A stretch of 64,000 bases of DNA, from NCBI GenBank assembly GCA_033344815.1, contig JAWPMR010000001.1, positions 2,528,136-2,592,135 of the forward strand. The letters run 5' to 3'. The notes beneath the pieces were generated by a model. That model ran no database searches and was not told the origin of the DNA. It saw nothing but the letters and a program-made list of their open reading frames with translations. This document shows positions 53,836-63,811 of the stretch, piece after piece. The DNA is from Paracoccaceae bacterium. Lineage in GTDB: Bacteria; Pseudomonadota; Alphaproteobacteria; Rhodobacterales; Rhodobacteraceae. The position numbers and the translations under genes were made by a program. The stretch's first letter is position 1. Each line of letters begins with the position of its first letter.

Positions 53836-54876
53836 CTACTCCGTCCAGTCCAGCACGACCTTACCGGAACCGCCCGACTTCATTGCCGCGAATCCTGCCT
53901 CGAAATTATCCACGTCAAAACGATGGGTTATGACACGGCTGACGTCCAAGCCGTTCTGCAACATGGCAATCATCTTGTACCACGTCTCGAAGATTTCGCG
54001 CCCATACACACCCTTGATGGTGATCGCCTTAAAAACGATGCGGCTCCAGTCCACCGGGCTTTTGCCGGGTGGTATACCCAACATTGCGATCCGCCCGCCC
54101 ATGGTCATGGCCTCGACCATCTGATCCAGCGCGTGCTGATTGCCAGACATCTCCAGACCCACATCGAAACCCTGCTTCATCTTCAAACCGGCGACGATTT
54201 CCGCCAATTCGGCCTCTGCAACATTCACCGGAATCACATCAGCCACGCGCGCCGCCAGATCAAGTCGTTCCGGGTTCACGTCTGTGATCACCACATGTCG
54301 CGCGCCGACATGGCGTGCCACGGACGCGGCCATGATCCCAATGGGTCCGGCCCCTGTGATGAGCACATCCTCTCCCACCAAATCAAAACTGAGCGCGGTG
54401 TGAACAGCATTGCCAAGCGGGTCGAGGATCGCACCGATATCATCCGAAATCTCATCCGGCAAAGGCACGACATTGAAAGCCGGCAGTTTCAGGTATTGCG
54501 CAAAAGCGCCTTGTTCGTTCACGCCGATCCCACGTGTTGCGGGATCAAGGTGAAATTTTCCGGCACGGCTTTGGCGGGAAGTTTTACCAATTAAATGCCC
54601 CTCACCCGAACAACGCTGACCTATTTCCAGATCGGTGACATTGCGGCCCACTTCAACGATTTCACCAGCGAATTCATGGCCGGTGATCATTGGCACAGGC
54701 ACTGTCTTTGCCGCCCAATCATCCCAGTTCCAAATATGAATATCTGTGCCACAAATGCCCGTTTTGTTGATCTTGATCAGCACGTCATCAGGTCCGATTT
54801 CTGGCACCGGCGCATGGGTTAGCCACAACCCTTCACGGGCGTGAAGCTTGGAGAGGGCTTTCATTTCATTGCTCAT
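53836..54876 (-). CDS. tdh: L-threonine 3-dehydrogenase
   Basis: 346 residues. The zinc-dependent MDR fold shows [18 protein letters not shown] (catalytic zinc Cys), [13 protein letters not shown] (His-Glu) and the NAD site [36 protein letters not shown] is a Tdh-specific block. It oxidises threonine to 2-amino-3-ketobutyrate, which Kbl splits. The start overlaps the kbl stop (TGATG). Confidence 0.96.
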   Translation of the reverse strand: MSNEMKALSKLHAREGLWLTHAPVPEIGPDDVLIKINKTGICGTDIHIWNWDDWAAKTVPVPMITGHEFAGEIVEVGRNVTDLEIGQRCSGEGHLIGKTSRQSRAGKFHLDPATRGIGVNEQGAFAQYLKLPAFNVVPLPDEISDDIGAILDPLGNAVHTALSFDLVGEDVLITGAGPIGIMAASVARHVGARHVVITDVNPERLDLAARVADVIPVNVAEAELAEIVAGLKMKQGFDVGLEMSGNQHALDQMVEAMTMGGRIAMLGIPPGKSPVDWSRIVFKAITIKGVYGREIFETWYKMIAMLQNGLDVSRVITHRFDVDNFEAGFAAMKSGGSGKVVLDWTE

Positions 54877-56060
54877 CAGATCACTCCGCAGGCTTTGCCC
54901 GCCACTTCAAATGCCTTTAGCGCGCGGTCCAGTTCATTGCGCGTCAAGGCCGCGTTCATTTGGGTTCGGATCCGTGCTTGTCCCCGCGGCACCACCGGGA
55001 AAAAGAACCCGGATACAAACACGCCCTCTTCAAACAATCGCGCGGCCATGTCCTGGGCCAATTGCGCCTCGCCCAGCATCACCGGGATGATCGGGTGCTC
55101 GCCCGGCAAAAGATCGAAGCCCAACGTTTCAAGGCCTGCACGCCAGTACGCCGCGTTTTCAAATAATCGTGTGCGGAGGTCCTCGCCATTTTCGACAAGA
55201 TCCAGCGCCTTGATCCCCGCTGCCACAATAGATGGCGGCAAGGAGTTGGAAAACAGATAAGGTCGCGCGCGTTGGCGCAACAGGTCAATAACAGGCTGTG
55301 GCCCCGCGATGTATCCCCCGATTGCACCGCCCAAAGCCTTGCCCAAGGTTCCGGTGAGAATATCGACGTCGACACCCGCATGGGCCGGGGTGCCAGCACC
55401 CTTGGGACCCATGAATCCGGTGGCGTGGCAATCATCGACCATGACCATAGCGTCGTATTTCTCCGCCAAATTGTGAATATCAGACAGGTTCGCAAGAGTG
55501 CCATCCATGCTGAACACGCCATCGGTTGCGATGAGGATAAACCTTGCACCTTCGGCGCGCGCGAGTTGCAATTGACCCTCCAGATCCGTCATATCGGAGT
55601 TGGCATATCGATACCTTTTCGCTTTGCAGAGCCTGATACCGTCAATGATCGACGCATGATTTAAAGCATCTGATACGACGACGTCCTCAGGCCCCAGCAA
55701 GGGTTCGAACAGTCCACCGTTTGCATCAAAGCAAGCCGCAAACAGGATCGAATCGTCTTTGCCCAGAAACGCGGCCAGCTTTTGTTCCAGTTCACGGTGA
55801 ATGTCTTGCGTGCCGCAAATGAAGCGAACCGATGCCATGCCAAAACCACGCGGGTCCATCGCACTCTTGGCGGCGGCGATCAAATCCGGATGGTCTGCCA
55901 AACCCAGATAGTTGTTGGCACAAAGATTAATTACCTCGCGTTGACCAACAGAAATCTGTCCACCCTGTGGAGAGGTAATCATGCGTTCGCGTTTCATCAT
56001 CCCATCCGCTTCGATTTGAGCGAGGGTTTCAGTGATGTGATCCAGATATTCGTGCGTCAT
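54876..56060 (-). CDS. kbl: glycine C-acetyltransferase (2-amino-3-ketobutyrate CoA ligase)
   Basis: 394 residues from the ATG at 56060, with AAAGGAG upstream. The alpha-oxoamine synthase fold is clear from [48 protein letters not shown] and the PLP lysine in [15 protein letters not shown]. With Tdh it converts threonine to glycine and acetyl-CoA. It is the first gene of the kbl-tdh operon. Two palindromic operator-like sites lie in its upstream region. Confidence 0.96.
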   Translation of the reverse strand: MTHEYLDHITETLAQIEADGMMKRERMITSPQGGQISVGQREVINLCANNYLGLADHPDLIAAAKSAMDPRGFGMASVRFICGTQDIHRELEQKLAAFLGKDDSILFAACFDANGGLFEPLLGPEDVVVSDALNHASIIDGIRLCKAKRYRYANSDMTDLEGQLQLARAEGARFILIATDGVFSMDGTLANLSDIHNLAEKYDAMVMVDDCHATGFMGPKGAGTPAHAGVDVDILTGTLGKALGGAIGGYIAGPQPVIDLLRQRARPYLFSNSLPPSIVAAGIKALDLVENGEDLRTRLFENAAYWRAGLETLGFDLLPGEHPIIPVMLGEAQLAQDMAARLFEEGVFVSGFFFPVVPRGQARIRTQMNAALTRNELDRALKAFEVAGKACGVI

Positions 56061-56102
56061 GATGCGACTCCTTTGTCGCACATATCTAACATGACGGACA
56101 AT

Positions 56103-56155
56103 AATCCGAAATAGGGGATTTTCATAATAGTGGAATTTTTCCGATATATCGGATT
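56103..56155. promoter_or_regulatory. paired palindromic operator sites upstream of kbl-tdh
   Basis: Two related palindromes lie 35 bases apart centre to centre: AATCCGAAATAGGGGATT (56103-56120) and TTTCCGATATATCGGATT (56138-56155, whose inner 14 bases TCCGATATATCGGA are perfect). The shared half-sites are ATCCGA/ CGGAT-like. They stand between kbl and the stop of the XRE-cupin regulator, the obvious candidate to bind them and control threonine breakdown. Confidence 0.6.
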
Positions 56156-56722
56156 TTAAGCGTCCTGAACGACTAAAAACGCCCGCACTTCACCCCCTGC
56201 GGCCGTGATGCGATGCGGGACGTCAGCGGAATATCGCGCCGTGTCACCTGCGTTCAGGGAACTGGTCGCGTCGCCACTGGTGACGGTCAGACTGCCAGAA
56301 ATCACCGTTAAATGCTCCCGCGCGCCCCGTGTGTGCGGCTGGCTGTCCAATAGCCCACCCTGCGCGATGGTCAGCTCATATACTTCATGCTTACCGGCAT
56401 CTTCGGGTGGGGACAGAATGCGAATTCGGCATCCGGAACCAAGGTTATCAATGGTCGGCACTTCTTCAGCACGCAATGTTTCAATTTGCGCGATTTTGGG
56501 CGAACCGTCCAACAACCCCGCAAAATCGACCTGCAAAGCGCGGGTCAGGTTCCACAGGGTCGCAATTGTCGGGCTGCTTTCGCCCCGCTCAATCTGACTG
56601 ACCATGGAACGAGACACGCCAGACAGTTTTGCAACCGCGTCGAGCGACAAACCCTGTGTCCGCCGCGCGTCTTTGAGCCGTGCAGGCAGTTGGGTCAATA
56701 TAGTGTTGTCAACATCCGTCAT
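56156..56722 (-). CDS. XRE-type regulator with C-terminal cupin domain
   Basis: 188 residues from the ATG at 56722. The N-terminal helix-turn-helix (about 10-70) contains [25 protein letters not shown] and [19 protein letters not shown]. The cupin (about 115-185) shows [22 protein letters not shown] and [11 protein letters not shown], a small-molecule pocket. The family includes many amino-acid and polyamine catabolism regulators. It is upstream of kbl-tdh in the same direction with operator-like palindromes between, so regulation of that operon is likely. Confidence 0.9.
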   Translation of the reverse strand: MTDVDNTILTQLPARLKDARRTQGLSLDAVAKLSGVSRSMVSQIERGESSPTIATLWNLTRALQVDFAGLLDGSPKIAQIETLRAEEVPTIDNLGSGCRIRILSPPEDAGKHEVYELTIAQGGLLDSQPHTRGAREHLTVISGSLTVTSGDATSSLNAGDTARYSADVPHRITAAGGEVRAFLVVQDA

Positions 56723-56845
56723 GGCGGAGGCTTCGCCGATATGCAGGATTCTGTCAATTGGAATCGGCGTCCTGACGGTACGTCGTTGCTGACATCCGCG
56801 CAATCAGCCAACATAAACGGTACAAACACATCAGGGGAGATCGTC

Positions 56846-58024
56846 ATGACCAAGGAAATCGTCATTCTGGACGGTGCGCGCACCGCAATCGGGACATTTG
56901 GCGGATCGCTCGCGGCGACGCCCCCTATTGAACTGGGCACCGTCGCCGCCAAAGCGGCTCTGGAACGGTCTGGGGTGGAGGGCGCGCAGATCGGTCATGT
57001 GGCCTTTGGGCATGTGATTAACACCGAACCTCGCGATATGTACCTAAGCCGGGTCGCAGCCATGCAGGCCGGCGTGCCCAACACTGTGCCCGCCATGAAT
57101 GTGAACCGGTTGTGCGGTTCTGGCGTGCAGGCAATTGTTTCGGTGATGCAGTCCCTGATGCTCGGAGACGCCAATTTTGGGCTGGCCGGTGGCGCAGAAA
57201 ACATGTCGCGTTCTCCGTTCGTAATACCCGACCAACGCTGGGGCGCCAAAATGGGGGATATCCGAACGCTGGATATGATGCTCGGCGCGCTGAACTGTCC
57301 CTTTGGCACCGGGCACATGGGGGTTACGGCCGAAAACGTCGCCAGTGAACATGGAATTACCCGCACAGATCAGGATAGCTTTGCCATCCAAAGTCAGACG
57401 CGCGCTGCAGCCGCCATAGATGCAGGTCACTTTGCGAGCCAGATCACCCCTGTTGAGGTGCGTGTGCGTCGTGACACGGTTGCATTTGATGTCGATGAGC
57501 ACCCCAAAGGCACAACGCCCGACGCGCTCGCTGGATTGCGCCCGGTTTTTCAGAAAGACGGTTCCGTTACGGCGGGAAATGCCAGTGGCATCAATGACGG
57601 CGCGGGTGCGCTTGTTTTGGCTACAGCGGAGGCGGCTGAAAAAGCAGGGCTCAAACCCAAAGCACGGATTTTAGGCTATGCCCACGCAGGCGTCCGGCCA
57701 GAGGTCATGGGTATTGGTCCAATTCCAGCGGTTGAAAATCTGTTGAAACGCACTGGCCTCAGCGCAGGCGATTTTGATGTGATTGAAAGCAATGAGGCCT
57801 TTGCCGCGCAGGCACTGGCGGTCAGCAAGGCCCTTGGGCTGGATGGTTCAAAGGTCAATCCTAATGGCGGCGCAATTGCCTTGGGCCACCCGGTCGGAGC
57901 GACCGGTGCAATCATTACCATCAAAGCGCTCTATGAACTGGAACGGATACAGGGTTCAAAAGCGTTGATCACCATGTGCATCGGTGGCGGGCAGGGTATC
58001 GCGCTGGCGATTGAACGACTGTGA
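56846..58024 (+). CDS. acetyl-CoA C-acyltransferase (thiolase)
   Basis: 392 residues from the ATG at 56846, with AGGGGAGA upstream. A much longer in-frame reading from 56387 runs across the regulator and is rejected. Cys90 in VNRLCGSGVQAI is the acyl-carrying residue. The GHPVGATGA histidine block and CIGGGQGIA (second Cys, about 380) complete the active site. It either condenses acetyl-CoA (as PhaA) or splits 3-ketoacyl-CoA. Without phaB nearby the direction cannot be told. It diverges from the XRE regulator. Confidence 0.92.
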   Translation: MTKEIVILDGARTAIGTFGGSLAATPPIELGTVAAKAALERSGVEGAQIGHVAFGHVINTEPRDMYLSRVAAMQAGVPNTVPAMNVNRLCGSGVQAIVSVMQSLMLGDANFGLAGGAENMSRSPFVIPDQRWGAKMGDIRTLDMMLGALNCPFGTGHMGVTAENVASEHGITRTDQDSFAIQSQTRAAAAIDAGHFASQITPVEVRVRRDTVAFDVDEHPKGTTPDALAGLRPVFQKDGSVTAGNASGINDGAGALVLATAEAAEKAGLKPKARILGYAHAGVRPEVMGIGPIPAVENLLKRTGLSAGDFDVIESNEAFAAQALAVSKALGLDGSKVNPNGGAIALGHPVGATGAIITIKALYELERIQGSKALITMCIGGGQGIALAIERL

Positions 58025-59569
58025 TCAAAAAAACAAGTCCGCGATAATCAGACAAGCGGCCCCGCCAACCCCAATGAAGGTCCCCAATACCACGGCCAGA
58101 AAAACGCGTTCAGCCAATTGGTATTTCGCTGATGGCAGCGCGGGGTTGTTTTGTTTGATCAGCGCAGCCTCCACCATCCCTGGCAAACGTGGTCCAAAGC
58201 GTGCAATGACCCGCGCCGTATTGGCAAGATCTGTCAGAACGGCTTTGGGACCAATGGATTTGGAGATGTAATCCGTGACGATCGGGCTGGCGACCTGCCA
58301 GATATTGATCTGCGGATTCAGCGAGCGCGCCACACCTTCGACCACCACCATCGTGCGTTGCAACAGGATCAGTTCCGTCCGGGTTTCCATGCCAAAGCGT
58401 TCCGTCACTTCGAACAAATAGTTCAGCAAACGCGCCATGGAGATGTGATTTGCATCCATTCCAAATATAGGTTCACCCACGGCGCGCAACGCTCGCGCAA
58501 ACTCGTCCACATCCTTGTCGGCGGGTACGTATCCGGCCTCAAAATGCACCTCTGCCACGCGCTTGTAGTCCTTGCGGATGAACCCAAACAGAATTTCCGC
58601 ATAAACGCGACGGGTGTATTCGTCGATGTGGCCCATGATTCCAAAATCATAGGCAATGATGTTCCCATTTGGCGCAACCTTGAGGTTGCCCTGATGCATA
58701 TCCGCGTGAAAGTAGCCATCGCGCAGCGCGTGTTTCAGGAAGAGTTGTAACACCCGTTCGCTCAGGGCGATGCGGTTGTGACCTGCCGCATCAATCGCGG
58801 CATTGTCTCCCATCGGCGCGCCGTCTGCCCATTCCAAGGTCATGACCCGACGCGCGGAGTATTCCCACTTGATCAATGGCAGCTGAAAACCGTCGTCGTT
58901 TTTGGTATTGGCAGCAAATTCAGAGGCCGCAGAAGATTCCAACCGCAGGTCCAGCTCGCCGCGCACAACACCATCAAAGTGTTCGATGACTTCCATGGGG
59001 CGCAGGCGACGCGATCCGGGCGAAAAGATTTCTACCATGCGGGCAGCGAGATAGAATGCATCAACGTCTTTGCGAAATGCTTTTTCAATGCCGGGCCTCA
59101 GAACCTTTACCGCGACCTGTTCATTGGTCGACGCCAACGTGGCCTTGTGGACCTGTGCTATCGAGGCCGCCGCGACAGGTTCGCTGAATTCAGAGAAAAT
59201 CTGATCCACAGGCAGTCCAAGTTCGCTTTGCACGGCGGATTTTGCTTCTTCAACCGGGAAAGGCGGCAACTTGTCTTGCAAGACCCGCAATTGGATCGCG
59301 AGCTCATCGCCCACCACATCCGGGCGCGTGGACAGGATTTGCCCGAACTTGATGTAGGCCGGTCCCAGCGCGGTCAGCGCCCGCGTCGCAGGAGGCATGG
59401 CCGGATCCCCGGCATAGCCGAGCCATTTGAACGGCAGACCCAGCGCGCGCGCCACGAATCGCAATGCAGGCGGCGCTTCAAACGCGTCCAGAACAACACG
59501 CATCGCCCCGGTACGTTCCAGCGTCGCACCCGTTCTGATCAGGCGCCAAATATTGTGCGGGCCGCGCAT
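58025..59569 (-). CDS. ubiB: ubiquinone biosynthesis kinase-like protein UbiB
   Basis: 514 residues from the ATG at 59569. The protein-kinase-like ABC1/ADCK3 core is visible in KFGQILSTRPDVVGDELAIQL (KxGQ motif), AAASIAQVHKA, QVAVKVLRPGIE, and the late HADMHQGNLKV and AYDFGIMG metal motif. Two C-terminal membrane helices end it. UbiB supports ubiquinone assembly at the membrane, probably through its ATPase. It follows ubiE by one base. Confidence 0.96.
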   Translation of the reverse strand: MRGPHNIWRLIRTGATLERTGAMRVVLDAFEAPPALRFVARALGLPFKWLGYAGDPAMPPATRALTALGPAYIKFGQILSTRPDVVGDELAIQLRVLQDKLPPFPVEEAKSAVQSELGLPVDQIFSEFSEPVAAASIAQVHKATLASTNEQVAVKVLRPGIEKAFRKDVDAFYLAARMVEIFSPGSRRLRPMEVIEHFDGVVRGELDLRLESSAASEFAANTKNDDGFQLPLIKWEYSARRVMTLEWADGAPMGDNAAIDAAGHNRIALSERVLQLFLKHALRDGYFHADMHQGNLKVAPNGNIIAYDFGIMGHIDEYTRRVYAEILFGFIRKDYKRVAEVHFEAGYVPADKDVDEFARALRAVGEPIFGMDANHISMARLLNYLFEVTERFGMETRTELILLQRTMVVVEGVARSLNPQINIWQVASPIVTDYISKSIGPKAVLTDLANTARVIARFGPRLPGMVEAALIKQNNPALPSAKYQLAERVFLAVVLGTFIGVGGAACLIIADLFF

Positions 59570-59570
59570 A

Positions 59571-60323
59571 TTAGAGCTTCCAACCGGAATGCAGCGCCGC
59601 AACGCCCATTGTCAGGTTACGATATTTGGCATTTCCAAAACCCGCATCGCGCACCATCTGCAAGAACGTCTCTTGATCCGGAAAATTGCGGATCGATTCC
59701 ACGAGGTATTGATAACTGTCGCGATCATTTGCGATCATCTGCCCCATGCGTGGGATCACATTGAAACTGTAAAGGTCATAGGCCTTTTGCATCATCGCAT
59801 TGGGCAATTGACTAAACTCCAGCACCATCAACCGCCCACCCGGACGCAAGACACGGAACGCCTCAGTCAAGGCTTCCTGTGGGCGGGTCACGTTTCGAAT
59901 GCCAAAGCTGATGGTGTAAACGTCAAAAGTATTGTCCTCAAACGGCAGTGCCATGGCATCCCCGACAATCCAGTCCAGGCTGTCCTGCATCTGTTCGGCT
60001 TCAGCACGCTTGCGCCCCTCGATCAGCATGGGCTCCGTCAGATCCAACACCGTCGCATGCCCGGATCCCGCGCGTTTCAGGAACCGAAACGATATGTCAC
60101 CGGTGCCACCGGCTACATCCAGCAGTTTCTGACCGGCACGCGGCGCGAGCCAATCCATCATCGCGTCTTTCCACAGACGGTGAACGCCGCCCGACATCAC
60201 ATCATTCATGATGTCATATTTACTGGCAACGGAACTGAACACACCCTGCACGCGCCCGGCCTTTTCGCCCTCAGGCAAGGTTTCAAACCCAAAGTGGGTG
60301 GTTTTGTCACTGTCGTCGCTCAT
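59571..60323 (-). CDS. ubiE: ubiquinone/menaquinone methyltransferase UbiE
   Basis: 250 residues from the ATG at 60323, giving the usual start MSDD...[13 protein letters not shown]. The SAM site is [17 protein letters not shown], with [18 protein letters not shown] before it and [20 protein letters not shown] and [11 protein letters not shown] later, all UbiE marks. It C-methylates the demethoxy quinone ring. The gene order ubiE-ubiB is conserved. Confidence 0.97.
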   Translation of the reverse strand: MSDDSDKTTHFGFETLPEGEKAGRVQGVFSSVASKYDIMNDVMSGGVHRLWKDAMMDWLAPRAGQKLLDVAGGTGDISFRFLKRAGSGHATVLDLTEPMLIEGRKRAEAEQMQDSLDWIVGDAMALPFEDNTFDVYTISFGIRNVTRPQEALTEAFRVLRPGGRLMVLEFSQLPNAMMQKAYDLYSFNVIPRMGQMIANDRDSYQYLVESIRNFPDQETFLQMVRDAGFGNAKYRNLTMGVAALHSGWKL

Positions 60324-60374
60324 GGGGTCTTGCGGTCCTTGCTGTTTCCCCATTGTTATAGGCTTCACGGGCGG

Positions 60375-60857
60375 ATGCACAATGCGGCCCGATTGTCGCG
60401 GGGGGTTGATATCTTGGACGGGGTCGAAGAGGTTTCGAATGTCGCCAAACGACTGATGTCTTTTAGTATTTCCAGCAGTGATTTTGATTTCGTCGTCACA
60501 ACGGGCATAAACGCCATCTTTGTCATCACGGTTCTCGAAAACGACCTGTCCTACTCTTTGCCAGCTTTCGCTATTCTTTTGACAATACTGTTATGGCATC
60601 AGTCACTCAGCCGGGTCGAGCGCTGGTCGGAATTCGGGATCAAGTCGCGCAACTTCGTAAGACAGCTTGTGAGCCACAAATGGAAAGACCTGCATACGGT
60701 GACAGGCCGTAGGAAATCTGGAAAGGCATTGATTTTCAAATACTTTGGTCGCATAGAGGTTATCCCGTTGAGTTATCAGAACTTCAGCCGTCTGGTGCCT
60801 ACCGATTACGCGACAATCACGCGCCTTGCCGAACAAAAACTGGAAGCAAATGCCTGA
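60375..60857 (+). CDS. hypothetical membrane-anchored protein upstream of mutM
   Basis: 160 residues from the ATG at 60375. TTG at 60414 or ATG at 60456 are alternatives, and none has a clear ribosome-binding site. Two hydrophobic segments (about 45-60 and 65-85) precede a basic C-terminal half, [22 protein letters not shown] and onward. Its base composition is more A/T-rich than the flanks. The end overlaps the mutM start by eight bases, which supports real translation. I do not recognise a family. Confidence 0.5.
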   Translation: MHNAARLSRGVDILDGVEEVSNVAKRLMSFSISSSDFDFVVTTGINAIFVITVLENDLSYSLPAFAILLTILLWHQSLSRVERWSEFGIKSRNFVRQLVSHKWKDLHTVTGRRKSGKALIFKYFGRIEVIPLSYQNFSRLVPTDYATITRLAEQKLEANA

Positions 60858-61701
60858 GCTTCCTGAAGTCGAGACTGTCCGGCGTGGATTGAGCCCTGCT
60901 ATGGAAGGCGCAGTGATTGCGCAGGCCGACGTGAACCGGCCCGACCTGCGCTGGCCATTTCCCGACGATATGGCGGCGCGGCTCACCGGCAAGCGGGTCG
61001 AACGCCTGCGGCGGCGGTCAAAATATATTCTGGCCGATTTGTCTTCTGGTGAAACGCTGCTTGTGCATCTGGGAATGTCAGGGCGCATGATGGTATCAGG
61101 CGATCCCCTCGGGCAGTTCGTGCACAAACACCCCGCACCCGAAAAACACGACCATGTTGTTTTTCATATGGAGAACGGCGCGCGCATCACGTTTAACGAT
61201 CCCCGCCGGTTTGGCGCGATGGACCTCATGGAGACCGCGACCGCAGAAGCACATAAGCTTTTGGCGGTTTTGGGACCTGAGCCATTGGGCAATGATTTCC
61301 ACGAAGCGCATCTGATATCAGCGTTCAGAAACAAGATGACTCCGGTCAAATCCGCGCTTTTGGATCAGCGACTCGTCGCGGGGTTGGGCAACATTTATGT
61401 CTGCGAAGCCCTGTTTCGCGCAAAAATCCGCCCCACTCAAAAAGCTGGCAAACTCTCTAAACCTAAGGTTGCGCGTCTCGTTCCGATCATCCGGGAGGTC
61501 CTTTCTGATGCCATTCAGGCAGGGGGGTCATCCCTGCGTAATTTCCGGCAAGCCGATGGAGAGCTTGGATATTTTCAGCACAGCTTTGATGTCTATGGCC
61601 GCGAAGGAGAGCCATGCAAAACATCGGATTGTACAAGCAAAATTACCCGAATCGTACAGTCGGGACGTTCGTCTTTCTATTGTGCGCAATGCCAAAGATA
61701 G
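60850..61701 (+). CDS. mutM: formamidopyrimidine-DNA glycosylase
   Basis: 283 residues from the ATG at 60850. The N-terminus [14 protein letters not shown] provides the catalytic Pro2 and Glu3. [17 protein letters not shown] is the helix-two-turn-helix. The C-terminal zinc finger (CKTSDC and CAQC, about 258-282) binds DNA. It removes 8-oxoguanine and ring-opened purines and nicks the strand. The next gene is an enoyl-CoA hydratase. Confidence 0.97.
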   Translation: MPELPEVETVRRGLSPAMEGAVIAQADVNRPDLRWPFPDDMAARLTGKRVERLRRRSKYILADLSSGETLLVHLGMSGRMMVSGDPLGQFVHKHPAPEKHDHVVFHMENGARITFNDPRRFGAMDLMETATAEAHKLLAVLGPEPLGNDFHEAHLISAFRNKMTPVKSALLDQRLVAGLGNIYVCEALFRAKIRPTQKAGKLSKPKVARLVPIIREVLSDAIQAGGSSLRNFRQADGELGYFQHSFDVYGREGEPCKTSDCTSKITRIVQSGRSSFYCAQCQR

Positions 61702-61765
61702 CTTGAACCCCGCCAAACAGGTGTTATTGACTCGAAATTCCAGACAACAACCGAGAGCTTCTTTA

Positions 61766-62542
61766 ATGGCCTATGAAACGATCATCGTTGATGTAGAGAA
61801 CCATGTCGCCCAGATCACGCTGAACCGACCAGACGCCCTGAACGCCCTGAATGACGAATTGATGAAAGAACTGGCCGATGCGCTTACTGCGGCACAGGCC
61901 AACGAAAAGGTGCGCTGCATCATCATCACCGGTTCGGAAAAAGCCTTCGCTGCGGGCGCCGACATCGCCATGATGAAGGACAAGAGTTTTGTCGAGGCAT
62001 TCTCCGGAGATCTGTTCACGCCTGAAACAGAGCAGATCATGCGTGTGCGCAAGCCGATTATTGCGGCTGTGTCCGGATACGCTTTGGGGGGAGGCTGCGA
62101 ACTGGCGATGATGTGTGATTTCATCATCTGTTCGGAGACCGCAAAGTTTGGCCAGCCGGAAATAAACCTTGGCGTCGTGGCGGGCATTGGCGGCACACAG
62201 CGCCTGACTCGCATTGTCGGCAAATCCAAAGCGATGGATATGAACCTGACCGGGCGTTTCATGGACGCCGAAGAGGCAGAACGTTCCGGTCTCGTCTCCC
62301 GCGTGGTGCCGTGTAAAAAGCTGCTCGAAGAAGCGCAGAACGCTGCACAGAAAATCGCCGAGAAATCCACGGTTTCCGTTATGGTCGTCAAAGAGGCCGT
62401 GAACCGTGCCTACGAGGTTCCGCTGCGTGAAGGACTTCTGTTTGAGCGCCGTATGTTTCACGCGCTCTTTGCAACAGAAGATCAATCCGAAGGTATGTCT
62501 GCGTTCCTTGAAAAGCGTGAAGCTCAGTTTCGCGACAAATAG
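61766..62542 (+). CDS. enoyl-CoA hydratase
   Basis: 258 residues from the ATG at 61766. A reading from 61397 overlaps mutM and is rejected. The crotonase oxyanion-hole blocks are [10 protein letters not shown] and [15 protein letters not shown] (Glu catalytic, about 112), with [20 protein letters not shown] containing the second Glu (about 132). It hydrates 2-enoyl-CoA in beta-oxidation. The neighbourhood mutM-enoyl-CoA hydratase is typical of alphaproteobacteria. Confidence 0.94.
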   Translation: MAYETIIVDVENHVAQITLNRPDALNALNDELMKELADALTAAQANEKVRCIIITGSEKAFAAGADIAMMKDKSFVEAFSGDLFTPETEQIMRVRKPIIAAVSGYALGGGCELAMMCDFIICSETAKFGQPEINLGVVAGIGGTQRLTRIVGKSKAMDMNLTGRFMDAEEAERSGLVSRVVPCKKLLEEAQNAAQKIAEKSTVSVMVVKEAVNRAYEVPLREGLLFERRMFHALFATEDQSEGMSAFLEKREAQFRDK

Positions 62543-62587
62543 GACACATAACGTGTGTCGCAAACCCGGGTTGGCATCGCCCGCGGT

Positions 62588-63811
62588 CTAAAGATTTGAA
62601 GTCTTCTCTCCGGGTTTGAGGCGCTTGACCAATGATCCGCAGGTTTCGATGATACCTTTCAGCCGTTCTTCGAGGCGGGTCATTTCAAGCGTGGATGATT
62701 TCAGCGTTTCGCTTTGATCCCCTAGATCGGCCAGCTTGTTATAGATGGACTCACTAGTTTGTGTCTGGGCTTCGGCGTTCGAAACCACCTGCCGGAGGGT
62801 ATCCAGCAAGTCCGTGGCCGCGGCGGTGTCGTCGATCTTTTCCAGGCTGTTGTCCAGATCCACGATCGAACTGCGTACTGCATCAAACCATTCGTTTGAC
62901 AGGCGCGGTTCTTTTTTGGCGCTCAGCATTGCGTTGCGCTCCAATTGCCTGACACCGGACACCACGTTATCCACCGTCTGGCGCAAGTTGCCCTGCACAG
63001 CAATGATGTCATCATTCGCCACCACCACTTTGCTAAGAACTGTATCCAATTCAGAAACAATGCCGGTGATCCGGTCCAGAAAGAGGTTGAGGTCACGTGC
63101 AAGAACACCAAATTCATCCGATGTCCGAATTTCTGCGCGATGATCCAGCCGCCCATATGCCCGCGCCAGATTGCTGACAACTGATCTCAGTTCCAGCAAC
63201 GGCTCCATCCGTGCGCGCAGGATGAGAAACAACAAAAGCGAATGAAGCAGGATTTTCCCGGTAGCAAGAATGCCGGTGAGTTGCACCTCTTTGAACCAGA
63301 TAGCAAAGTCGCGGTACAGGTAATTGCGCACGGTCACGGTCCCCAGTACATCCCCCACCGTCGCCTGATAATGGCATGCGAGACAAAATTCCTCCGCGAC
63401 GATGTCGATCTGATGGGCACGGAACCGACCCTCCGGCCAGTTGTCAGCAGGAATACCCTGCGGCGTAAAATCAAAGCCCTCTTCAATGGAGCGCACCGTT
63501 ACGGGTGCAGGTTCGATGGCAATCGCGTATCCCAGTGCGGACCAGTTTTCCTCCAGGATGGGATACATCGTGCGGGCTGCGACCGGGCCACCTTCATTGC
63601 GCATGATGGATCTGACGTTATCCGCCAGGTCTTCAGCGACGGCTTCCGCTTCTTCAGCGCCGTCAAAATGATAGTTGTAATAGACCAGCCCCGCTTTCAA
63701 GGAGAACTCGACCACTGTGACAATCACCAGAACGACAAAAAAGTCACGGATCATGTGTACGAGGAAAGACTTGTCAAATCTGCCAATCGACGGGCTGTTC
63801 TGATCAATCAT
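62588..63811 (-). CDS. HAMP-domain membrane sensor-like protein with periplasmic CxxCH haem motif
   Basis: 407 residues. Membrane helix 1 (about 20-42), a periplasmic domain of about 135 residues, helix 2 (about 178-200), a HAMP segment (about 200-250) and a long coiled coil (about 255-400). The periplasmic part contains FCLACH (Cys143, Cys146, His147), a c-type haem attachment motif, followed by GDVLGTVTVR, resembling Tll0287/DUF3365-like redox sensors. There is no histidine kinase, GGDEF or canonical chemotaxis tip, so the output is unclear. It may act by coiled-coil contact with another protein. It converges with the enoyl-CoA hydratase gene. Confidence 0.8.
   Translation of the reverse strand: MIDQNSPSIGRFDKSFLVHMIRDFFVVLVIVTVVEFSLKAGLVYYNYHFDGAEEAEAVAEDLADNVRSIMRNEGGPVAARTMYPILEENWSALGYAIAIEPAPVTVRSIEEGFDFTPQGIPADNWPEGRFRAHQIDIVAEEFCLACHYQATVGDVLGTVTVRNYLYRDFAIWFKEVQLTGILATGKILLHSLLLFLILRARMEPLLELRSVVSNLARAYGRLDHRAEIRTSDEFGVLARDLNLFLDRITGIVSELDTVLSKVVVANDDIIAVQGNLRQTVDNVVSGVRQLERNAMLSAKKEPRLSNEWFDAVRSSIVDLDNSLEKIDDTAAATDLLDTLRQVVSNAEAQTQTSESIYNKLADLGDQSETLKSSTLEMTRLEERLKGIIETCGSLVKRLKPGEKTSNL

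Noticed and set aside
56387-56845. N-terminal extension of the thiolase reading through the XRE regulator
   Set aside because: The thiolase start at 56846 has a good ribosome-binding site and the family N-terminus.
59427-60374. Upstream part of a 476-codon plus-strand reading across ubiE
   Set aside because: It runs antisense through ubiE. Only the part after 60375, free of other genes, is kept as a possible gene.
61763-62563. 266- and 206-codon minus-strand readings opposite the enoyl-CoA hydratase gene
   Set aside because: They are shadows of a gene with intact crotonase motifs.
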